64,000 nt of DNA from Kappaphycus alvarezii (Eukaryota > Rhodophyta > Florideophyceae > Gigartinales > Solieriaceae): contig NADL03000596.1 in assembly GCA_002205965.3 (NCBI GenBank), forward strand, positions 1 to 64,000. The letters run 5' to 3'. A program made the position numbers and the translations under genes. This document shows, piece after piece, positions 1 to 10,700 of this stretch (positions within the stretch are counted from its first letter, which is position 1; each line of letters opens with the position of its first letter). The notes below the pieces were generated by a model, which saw nothing but the letters and a program-made list of their open reading frames with translations, searched no databases and had not been told where the DNA came from.

Positions 1-46
1 GTGGTTGATTCTGAATATCTCTTCTCCCGACGATTTACCCCTATCA
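1..46 (+). repeat. LTR a (last 46 bp only), Ty3-like array
   Basis: The window opens in the 3' end of an LTR. The 46 bases match the ends of the LTRs finishing at 7646, 15241 and 22819, closing on CCCCTATCA. Immediately after it comes the primer-binding site of copy 1 (49-66). Confidence 0.9.
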
Positions 47-3000
47 TTTGGTACTCTTGTGGAGGGGGTTGCACCCGAGGTATTCGAGTTGAGCAGTCTT
101 AGGGAACCATTCGAGGGGATTTCTTTTCTGTAATCATGGATCTCAACGCTGCTCGTATAACGTTCACAGGGGGCAAGAATGAAGACGTTGAGGAGTTTCT
201 CTATACATATGTCAACGTTGTGATGCGTGAGAAGAGCGATGAAGAGAAGGCCGAAAGTATCTTCGCCTATCTTCATGGTGACGCAAAGCACAAATATAAG
301 GCCAAGTTTATCAACGGGTGGTCTCTTAACGGGAATGGGCGTAACTTCGGTGAGGTATGTGAGTGGCTTGTGAAAGAATATGCTAAGGAGGTAGAACCAG
401 ATGAGATGATTCGTACCGCCATAGAGGCCCGGCTCAACTTCGACGATTTGTTAAGCTCATTGGTATACTTGTGTGATCTCTATGAAAAGGCTGGGTTCAA
501 CGCCCAAGCCAAGTACGGAATGCTGCGTAAGGCGGCGATGGGGGATAAGCGGCTCTCCGATTTCCTCCTCATCAAGGGCCCTCACACTTTTAATGAACTG
601 AAGGGTACCATAGTAGAATTTGTCAAAAATTCGGAGACGTTTCAGTCACTAAGTGAAATGCCGAGGAAACCCGTACATCTATGCCGATCGTACATCCTGA
701 AAAGAATTATCAAAGGCCAGCGACTAGCGCAGCAGCATTGGAATCAGTCAGGAGCGATGTCAAAAACTTGGAAGAAAGGTTGGAAACCCGATTCGATAAT
801 CGACTTGACATGATAACCTCGCAGTTGGAAAGCCTTACTCTTACCATTAAGAAGAACCAGTCTGGGGCCCCCAAGGCCGCAGAAGTCTGTTCCTACTGTC
901 ACAAGCCTGGACACTTTGCAAATAGGTGTCCTGATAATCCACATAGAAACACTCGTTGTGGAAAGTGCGGTCGATATGGGCATCATGAAAGTAACTGCTG
1001 GTCTAAAGACAACAGAAAAGCAAATTTATCGGACGCAAGGAGCGAGTCAGGACCAGAGATGAAAATCTTACAAAACAGAAAGGATCACAAGTTGACGGAT
1101 GCCGGTAACGTATCCATCGCTGAAGAAATCAGTCAAGTCAATGTGACAAAAAGGGATGGGGAAGGGAACATTTTATCGAAAAACCTAGGCTAGATTATGG
1201 AATGCTGGAACATATCCCAGCACCTGTACCTCCTCGAACCAAGAGGTCTGATCAAGTTGTTCCAGGAGTGGAGTCACTCCGGCCAAGAAGACGAAAAAGA
1301 GTAAGAAATTTAAGAATATCCCAAAGGACGTACTAGAATATGTGAAGAAGTACAATTTGGTGGCTGAGCTTGCATCAGCCCCAACTGGGATAACGTTTGG
1401 TCAACTTTTGAGGGGCGACGCAGAGGACGCGAGAAAGAACTCAAAAAAATTATCAGGTCTAATAAGTCCGCTAAGGGTAAGAAACTGTTTCTTCAATCGG
1501 CCTCGACAGCACCAAGACGTCTTAAACTAGTACCAGTCAAAGTATTGGGAATGCAAACCCAAGCTCTTTTCGATTCGGGCGCTGTTCCAAACCTTATTTC
1601 AGAAACTTTGGTGACAGATCTAGGTCTTGAAATTATTCCAACTACTCGAAGAATAACTGTGGCGGATGGAACCGTATCAAAATGCATGGGCACTGTTGAC
1701 AAGGTTTCCGTGTTCTTTGGGGACTCTAAAGTTGATTTAGACTTTCTTGTCATGCCTGATCTCCCTTTCGATGCAATCATTGGCTGCCCTACCATGGAAA
1801 GACTAGGGACCTGCATTGACTTGGGCAACCAAATCGTTTCAGTTAATGTTGACGGCAGAACCGTGAAGATGCCCCTGGATTTCGACAAAAGCACACATCC
1901 GGTAGATTTGAAAGAAACGGACAGTGAAGATTTCACTTCTAGCTATGACAGCGAAGATTCGAACCAACTAACACTTTCGGAAGTGGAGAAGGGTACGCTC
2001 GGGGGATACTGAACATGGCATGGGATGATTATGATTCTGGGTTTGAAACAGATGAAGACTGGAATTCTAGGGTAGGTGTGACACCTGAATGTGTTTCTTT
2101 TTGCGATAATATCGAATCAAAGGACGGAATTCGGAGCATGAAAGAAGATTACAATTGCAAGGAAAACAGGAATATATCGGATTCCATATCTGAAGATGTG
2201 AGCACGCCGGAAAAGGTCCTTCAAAATATTGAGGTTGAGAATCAAGAAGAAAAAGGGCGCCAAATGGCAGAAATCCAAGGAAAAGTGCAGCACCTTCCCG
2301 CCGCCGCCTCACTGAAAATATCCGACATGTTAGCATCTTCCGAAGTAATTGCATGGAGTGTATCAGATTTAAGACAAGCAAGTGTACCGGTCACTCACTC
2401 ATTTGAACTTACCGATACTCAACCAATTTACCACAGGCCTAGACGTCAACCGCCAAAATATGACCAATTTATCTCAGAGAATGTTACAAGTATGCTGGAA
2501 AATGATATTATTCGGCCAGTTTCATCCCCATGGTCATTTCCAGTTGTGATAGCACCAAAGAAAGATGGAAAACTTCGCTTTTGCGTCGATTACCGACAAC
2601 TGAACCAGAGAATGATACCCGATCGATTTCCGATTCCAAACATGGAAGAAATCCTCGAGGACTTGAAGGACGGGAGATACTTCACCTCAATTGATCTTTA
2701 CACTGGTTATTGGCAGATTCCATTAGATGAAAAATGTAAGGAAATAACAACTTTTACCAGCAAAGCCGGTACATTCAGGTTCGAAGTGATGCCTTTTGGT
2801 CTCATGAATGCCCCAGCTACATTCCAAAGAATGATGAACGAGGTTTTGAAAGGACTTCCATTTGCAAGAGTTTATATCGATGATGTGGTGATATTCTCAA
2901 AAACCTTGGATCAGCACATATCGCATGTCAAGACTGTGGTGGAGAGAATAGATGCGTACAGCCTGAAAATTAAGTTAAGCAAATGCTTCTTTGCGAAAAC

Positions 3001-6000
3001 GTCTATCCAATTACTCGGTCATATCGTCGATCAAGAGGGAATTAAAGTGGATCCAGAGAAAACGAAAAAAATCAAGTTGGCACCAGGCCCGCTTCAAAGA
3101 CGGAGGTTCGAAGCTTCTTAGGACTGGCCTCATATTACAGAAGATTTATCAAAGATTTCGCCAAAACTGCAGCACCGTTACATGCCAGCACTACGAAGAA
3201 CGGAAAATTTTACTGGAACAAGGAAATGCAGACTGCATTTGAGGAGCTTAAAGATAAGCTATGTGTCCCCCCAGTGCTCATGTATCCAGATTTCAAGAGA
3301 CCATTTGTTGTGGAGACAGATGCCTCAGAACGGTCTTTGGGTGCCATTTTGTCCCAAAAAGACGAAAACGGAAGACTACACCCTGTTCAATTCGCAAGTC
3401 GCACTCTGAATGATGCGGAAAAGAGATACTCAGTCTGCGAGAAAGAAGCGCTAGCTGTCGTCTTCGCACTGAAAAAGTTTCGTGTTTACCTTTTATCACT
3501 CGAGAAATTTGTCTTGATAACTGATCACCAGGCACTTAAGACAGCATTCCAAAAGAAAGATGTACATCACCGCTTGGCCCGATGGCTCGACATTTTCGCA
3601 GAATATCGGTTTGAAATTGTGTATAGGCCCGGACGCAATAATCAGCCTGCCGATTACCTATCCCGCTTGAGGGATCCATTGATTCCAAATGAAAAAGCTT
3701 CCGAAGACATCGTCGGAGTTGCCGAAGTTCAAGTGCCGATCGATAACGAGTACGAAGCTTATATTCACGGACTTATTAAATTCCTTGATGGACTAGAAAT
3801 GAGAAAGGTTGATCTCGAACACAGAAATTGGGTACGCAGGAACCAAAAGGCCTTTACATTGTGGAATGGGAAACTCTTCCGACACACAAAGCCGGTCCTC
3901 GACTAGTGGCCCCTTTGAAAGAAAGAATGAAGATCTTGAGGACTTTCATGATGAGTTAGGGCATTGGGATCTCGAAACAACCAAAAAATTCATTACGAGA
4001 GATTCTGGTGGCCCAGTATCCATAAGGACGTCTATAATTTCGTGAAAAGCTGTGACAACTGTCAAAAATTCACTCCGATACGAAAGTATAAGACAACCTA
4101 AGCTTCCCAGTTTCCGCTCTCTTTGAAACCTTCTCAATTGACTTTGCCGGCCCATTCAAGGAAACCTCTTCCGGAAACAAATACCTCCTTATAGGGGTGG
4201 AACATCTTACTGGATGGCCAATAGCAGTTGCAGTTGAGGAGGCCAATGCTGAGGTGGTCCTGAGATTCATCGAAAAAGAAATAATTGAACCGTTTGGTCT
4301 TCCAAAAAGGATCATCTCAGATAACGCCCTTTGTTTTACTGCAACTTCACTGCTTCGTTTTTGGAAGAGAAGGGGATTCAGCTGAAGACAGTTCTCGCAT
4401 ACGCTCCTATGTCAAACGGTAAAGCGGAGAGGATGGTTGGAACCATCAAACGAGCAATATCGAAAACTATGTCGAAGAATGAAATCCAGTGGGAAGATGC
4501 CTTACCAAAAGTGTTATACGGCTATCGTCGAAGAAGAGGAAGAAGCGGACGGTCACCATTCGAGCTAATGTACGGAAGGGCTCCTAGAATGTTACAGAGA
4601 GACATGGAAACAAATATTATCGATGAAGAGAGTAGAGAAGTCGAACTACTGGCCACTGAAGGCTGGAGATCACACCGCGCGCTAACACAGACAAGAAATA
4701 AGAATGAAGAGCCTCCAGTCCAAACCTTTTCAGTCGGCTCTAAAGTACTTGTAGTACATGGAAAGCAATGCAGCAGGCTGTGAAGTGGCCGGCCTTCCAA
4801 ACAAAGTACTCGAATCCTTGCGTCGTCACGGAGGAAAGACACCCGCACTATAAGCTATGTTCAAGCTCAGGGAAGAGATCAAGGAGGGCCATCCATGCAC
4901 GTCGTCTAGTCCCTTACCATCAGAGGCCTGAAGAATTCCTTCTCACACAGGACTATGCGCAACCACGGGCATACTCATCTTTAACTATAGAATGATTCCT
5001 ATGGGAGGAAAAAGGGCCTGGGAATGGATCATCTCGATTACGCGTGACTACTACGAACTCCACGTAATCGTCCATTTCTACATTAATATATGCCTATGTT
5101 TTCGTACGTTGAACGGACCATTGCTACCTCAAGAAGATTTCCGACTATTGATCAGAATTCTATTCTCATTCCAAAACGGAAGGTTCACGGAAGCAGGTCC
5201 AGAGTTTGTGGAAGTCATATATCATTACTCTATAGGAAGGTATGGAATGGTAGCTATCGGAGACTTGTCGCAAACATATCTGAACATTATCCGTCCGGTT
5301 TACGTATTTCTTAAGAACAACCAAGATGTGCGACTGAGAGGTTACAGCTTGCCCCCTGATATGGAATATCGACTGGTCCCGTATCCTCTATGGGAACCTT
5401 ACGTTGCTCCGCTCAGAAACACAACCTCAGCCGAAGACCAGGATCCTCCCGAGGCCGTGATGATGATACGAGCTGGACCATCAAGTGATCGGGGCGGATC
5501 ATCGAAGAGGGCAAGGCGTCGGGAGCAGCGAGGAAGATCGCCAAGAAGATCGCCTCAAACACCGCCTAGTCTCCCAGGGGGAAACTATGCATCCTTAATT
5601 ATTGGACGGCTACCAATTAGACGTTGGCTTCGCGAAATGACAGAGGACCACGAGAAGCAGAAGTAATTTCCTTTTTTGCAATTAGTATTTGCATGTGCTT
5701 CCAGACCATTCACGGGGCGCACCTTACTCGTGAGGACTCAGTCCTTATGTTGCGAGTTTTTTTCTCCTTCAGATACCCGTTTCTGGACCCGTTGCCAGAA
5801 AAGTTTGCATACTACGTTTATTACCTCACATTTGGAAGGTTTGGAGAAGTGAAACGGGAGGAGCTCATTAGAGAACACTATGAAACCATACGCCGAATCT
5901 ACGAAACTCTTGACCAAGGAGATGAGCCGGTCATCGCACGGTACACACTCTCTCATCATATTGGAAATGAGCTACTACCATATCCTTATAGTGAACCCTA

Positions 6001-6087
6001 TACTCTCCCTGATGAATGGATAGAACTCCCACAAGAACAACAAGAGCATTGAGAACGAGACGGGACGTTCGACCTAAGTCCGGGGGG
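47..6087 (+). mobile_element. Ty3/gypsy-like element, internal region, copy 1 (broken)
   Basis: Parts in order, approximate: primer-binding site 49-66; gag from 136, with zinc knuckles at about 885-1010; protease around the DSG triad near 1575; reverse transcriptase about 2430-3060 with YIDD near 2875; RNase H about 3290-3660; integrase about 3930-4500 with its HHCC finger and D, D, E core; post-integrase duplicated domains about 5050-5420 and 5660-6050; a short G-run polypurine tract just before the next LTR. This is the most damaged of the three copies, with on the order of ten breaks. It is a fossil, but a very young one given its near identity to copies 2 and 3. Confidence 0.9.
49..66 (+). 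other. Primer-binding site, copy 1
   Basis: TGGTACTCTTGTGGAGGG lies 2 nt after the LTR end. The leading TGG would pair with a tRNA 3' CCA end, as expected for minus-strand priming. The same sequence follows the LTRs in copies 2 and 3. I could not identify the tRNA. Confidence 0.6.
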
Positions 6088-7646
6088 TGTTAGGCGCAGA
6101 TTTTTTTTGTCGCCGTCATCTACAGGCCTATAGTTTACTGTACTACCTCTCCTTGTCCAAATTTGCTTATAGTTCCGGTCCTTCCTCGTCCTCCCTGAAC
6201 CTCGCTTATCATTACCGCGGTCCTCCCAAATTTACTTCCATTTTATCTAGATATTTTTATACTGTATCTACCCCTCTGAATCGATCCCGAATCAAGTTCT
6301 TTTTCCCTTTTTGCTTACCTCCTCCTCCAAATTCGTTTTTTTTGAGAAAAGGGCGCAAATGCACTACTACAAAATCCCTTGCAGATTTATTTTACCTATT
6401 CCTAATCGATAGAACCTGCCCCGGGAGCCTATTTAAACCTTTTATTCCAAGTTTCAAACGTCCCTGATCATTTTACTCATCACTCCTCTCCCCCAACACA
6501 CCCAAAACACCCTCTATCCTCCGTCTACAATCATTTACAACAAAATGAGCAACCTTCGCCCCTCCGCCCCCATCACTAAAAACCGCCCCTCTCGCCCCTT
6601 AAACGGCCTTGCGCTCGCAGTATATGGCCCGACGGATGCAGACGACTACCTGAGACGGCAGACTAAGAAGAAGATAATAGAATTCGTCCGCAAGCTCTTC
6701 GTCGAGGATGAGGCCGAGGAGGTACCTGAGGGTCAGGAGTGGGACATCGAGGGGGAGCTGGGGAGACCTTTGAGGAGTGGGTAGCCCTGGATTTGGTCTA
6801 TGAGGTTAATAACGAGGAGGACGGGGAGGATGAGGATGAGGATGGATGAGAGGAGGATGAGGATGAGGATGAGGTTGAAGAGGAGGATGAGGATGAGGAT
6901 GAGGAAGAGGAGGATGAGGATGAGGATGAGGAGAGAGAGGAAGAGGAGGATGACGAGGACGAGGACGAGTTGGATGAGGGAAATGGGGGCATGGAAAGTG
7001 TTGTACTGGTGGGGCCTGGACTGGAGAGTATGGATCAAGTGGTGCCGACGCTGGAACCGGATGGAGATATCTTTAGTAGTTTAGATATCTCCCAGGAGGG
7101 AATAGAGAGCTGTGAGCCATTCGCAGATATTTGTGGGGACTGCTTGGACAGCATGGATATTTTAGAGGAGTTGTTTGGATCTGATTTAGAGAATGGGAAA
7201 TAAGAGGACCTCATTGATTGTTAGTTTCTTAAGTATCTTTTGTTTAGAGTATATCATCCACACAAATTGTTTGTATGCATTTCCTGGTACCTTCTGTAGT
7301 TTTGTTCGGACTTTAGGGTTAGCCAAAAGTCTATATAAGCTGAGTAAACCGCTTCCTCATGGAGAGGTCAAGCAAGTTGGCAGACAGCTTCAAGCTCAGT
7401 CCCAAATAGTTAGGAAGTTGAGAGTCAACTTCAGACCCAAGAAGCATTTATTTTACCCTAGTCACTAAGCATAGGTGGTAGACCCTGCCCCTTCCATACT
7501 TGCTTGTAGCCCATTCAACTGTCGTCCCTATACACTCCTTTTCGTTCGTTCAACTATACCACGGTAGCACTTTTGTCGCTTGCAACACCTCCTTCTTGGG
7601 GTGGTTGATTCTGAATATCTCTTCTCCCGACGATTTACCCCTATCA
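6088..7646 (+). repeat. LTR b (1.56 kb), between copies 1 and 2
   Basis: It begins TGTTAGGCGC directly after a CCGGGGGG tract that serves as the polypurine tract, and ends CCCCTATCA, giving the usual TG...CA boundaries. It serves at once as 3' LTR of copy 1 and 5' LTR of copy 2. At about 1.56 kb it is long for a Ty3 LTR because it contains a coding region (start near 6545, end near 7203) with a GA-rich acidic tract. TATTTAAA at 6430-6437 precedes that coding region; TATATAAG at 7332-7339 follows it and is the better candidate for the genomic-RNA promoter. Confidence 0.9.
7332..7339 (+). promoter_or_regulatory. TATA box in LTR b, candidate genomic-RNA promoter
   Basis: TATATAAG lies about 310 bp before the LTR end and after the LTR-internal coding region. 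Transcription starting some 30 bp downstream would give an R-U5 of roughly 280 nt before the primer-binding site. It is conserved in LTRs c (14927-14934) and d (22505-22512). Function is inferred from position and sequence only. Confidence 0.5.
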
Positions 7647-7648
7647 TT

Positions 7649-7666
7649 TGGTACTCTTGTGGAGGG
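7649..7666 (+). other. Primer-binding site, copy 2
   Basis: TGGTACTCTTGTGGAGG starts 2 nt after the LTR end, as in copies 1 and 3 (from 15244). TGG matches a tRNA CCA end. Confidence 0.6.
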
Positions 7667-7734
7667 GTTGCACCCGAGGTATTCGAGTTGAGCAGTCTTA
7701 GGGAACCATTCGAGGGGATTTCTTTTCTGTAATC

Positions 7735-10700
7735 ATGGATCTCAACGCTGCTCGTATAACGTTCACAGGGGGCAAGAATGAAGACGTTGAGGAGTTTCTC
7801 TATACATATGTCAACGTTGTGATGCGTGAGAAGAGCGATGAAGAGAAGGCCGAAAGTATCTTCGCCTATCTTCATGGTGACGCAAAGCACAAATATAAGG
7901 CCAAGTTTATCAACGGGTGGTCTCTTAACGGGAATGGGCGTAACTTCGGTGAGGTATGTGAGTGGCTTGTGAAAGAATATGCTAAGGAGGTAGAACCAGA
8001 TGAGATGATTCGTACCGCCATAGAGGCCCGGCTCAACTTCGACGATTTGTTAAGCTCATTGGTATACTTGTGTGATCTCTATGAAAAGGCTGGGTTCAAC
8101 GCCCAAGCCAAGTACGGAATGCTGCGTAAGGCGGCGATGGGGGATAAGCGGCTCTCCGATTTCCTCCTCATCAAGGGCCCTCACACTTTTAATGAACTGA
8201 AGGGTACCATAGTAGAATTTGTCAAAAATTCGGAGACGTTTCAGTCACTAAGTGAAATGCCGACGGAAACCCGTACATCTATGCCGATCGTACATCCTGA
8301 AAAGAATTATCAAAGGCCAGCGACTAGCGCAGCAGCATTGGAATCAGTCAGGAGCGATGTCAAAAACTTGGAAGAAAGGTTGGAAACCCGATTCGATAAT
8401 CGACTTGACATGATAACCTCGCAGTTGGAAAGCCTTACTCTTACCATTAAGAAGAACCAGTCTGGGGCCCCCAAGGCCGCAGAAGTCTGTTCCTACTGTC
8501 ACAAGCCTGGACACTTTGCAAATAGGTGTCCTGATAATCCACATAGAAACACTCGTTGTGGAAAGTGCGGTCGATATGGGCATCATGAAAGTAACTGCTG
8601 GTCTAAAGACAACAGAAAAGCAAATTTATCGGACGCAAGGAGCGAGTCAGGACCAGAGATGAAAATCTTACAAAACAGAAAGGATCACAAGTTGACGGAT
8701 GCCGGTAACGTATCCATCGCTGAAGAAATCAGTCAAGTCAATGTGACAAAAAGGGATGGGGAAGGGAACATTTTATCGAAGAAACCTAGGCTAGATTATG
8801 GAATGCTGGAACATATCCCAGCACCTGTACCTCCTCGAACCAAGAGGTCTGATCAAGTTGTTCCAGGAGTTGGAGTCACTCCGGCCAAGAAGACGAAAAA
8901 GAGTAAGAAATTTAAGAATATCCCAAAGGACGTACTAGAATATGTGAAGAAGTACAATTTGGTGGCTGAGCTTGCATCAGCCCCAACTGGGATAACGTTT
9001 GGTCAACTTTTGAGGGGCGACGCAGAGGACGCGAGGAAAGAACTCAAAAAAATTATCAGGTCTAATAAGTCCGCTAAGGGTAAGAAACTGTTTCTTCAAT
9101 CGGCCTCGACAGCACCAAGACGTCTTAAACTAGTACCAGTCAAAGTATTGGGAATGCAAACCCAAGCTCTTTTCGATTCGGGCGCTGTTCCAAACCTTAT
9201 TTCAGAAACTTTGGTGACAGATCTAGGTCTTGAAATTATTCCAACTACTCGAAGAATAACTGTGGCGGATGGAACCGTATCAAAATGCATGGGCACTGTT
9301 GACAAGGTTTCCGTGTTCTTTGGGGACTCTAAAGTTGATTTAGACTTTCTTGTCATGCCTGATCTCCCTTTCGATGCAATCATTGGCTGCCCTACCATGG
9401 AAAGACTAGGGACCTGCATTGACTTGGGCAACCAAATCGTTTCAGTTAATGTTGACGGCAGAACCGTGAAGATGCCCCTGGATTTCGACAAAAGCACACA
9501 TCCGGTAGATTTGAAAGAAACGGACAGTGAAGATTTCACTTCTAGCTATGACAGCGAAGATTTCGAACCAACTAACACTTTCGGAAGTGGAGAAGGGTAC
9601 GCTCGGGGGATACTGAACATGGCATGGGATGATTATGATTCTGGGTTTGAAACAGATGAAGACTGGAATTCTAGGGTAGGTGTGACACCTGAATGTGTTT
9701 CTTTTTGCGATAATATCGAATCAAAGGACGGAATTCGGAGCATGAAAGAAGATTACAATTGCAAGGAAAACAGGAATATATCGGATTCCATATCTGAAGA
9801 TGTGAGCACGCCGGAAAAGGTCCTTCAAAATATTGAGGTTGAGAATCAAGAAGAAAAAGGGCGCCAAATGGCAGAAATCCAAGGAAAAGTGCAGCACCTT
9901 CCCGCCGCCGCCTCACTGAAAATATCCGACATGTTAGCATCTTCCGAAGTAATTGCATGGAGTGTATCAGATTTAAGACAAGCAAGTGTACCGGTCACTC
10001 ACTCATTTGAACTTACCGATACTCAACCAATTTACCACAGGCCTAGACGTCAACCGCCAAAATATGACCAATTTATCTCAGAGAATGTTACAAGTATGCT
10101 GGAAAATGATATTATTCGGCCAGTTTCATCCCCATGGTCATTTCCAGTTGTGATAGCACCAAAGAAAGATGGAAAACTTCGCTTTTGCGTCGATTACCGA
10201 CAGCTGAACCAGAGAATGATACCCGATCGATTTCCGATTCCAAACATGGAAGAAATCCTCGAGGACTTGAAGGACGGGAGATACTTCACCTCAATTGATC
10301 TTTACACTGGTTATTGGCAGATTCCATTAGATGAAAAATGTAAGGAAATAACAACTTTTACCAGCAAAGCCGGTACATTCAGGTTCGAAGTGATGCCTTT
10401 TGGTCTCATGAATGCCCCAGCTACATTCCAAAGAATGATGAACGAGGTTTTGAAAGGACTTCCATTTGCAAGAGTTTATATCGATGATGTGGTGATATTC
10501 TCAAAAACCTTGGATCAGCACATATCGCATGTCAAGACTGTGGTGGAGAGAATAGATGCGTACAGCCTGAAAATTAAGTTAAGCAAATGCTTCTTTGCGA
10601 AAACGTCTATCCAATTACTCGGTCATATCGTCGATCAAGAGGGAATTAAAGTGGATCCAGAGAAAACGAAAAAAATCAAGTTGGCACCCAGGCCCGCTTC

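Noticed and set aside
1493-1936. 147-codon minus-strand frame, repeated in all three element copies
   Set aside because: Its conservation merely mirrors the protease coding strand; it has no features of its own.
6087-6467. Open frame of 126 codons at the start of the LTR
   Set aside because: Rich in Pro/Ser/Phe from C/T-rich promoter-type sequence, overlaps the LTR boundary and is not kept open in the other LTRs.
6798-6992. Minus-strand poly-serine frame
   Set aside because: Antisense shadow of the GAGGATGAG minisatellite.
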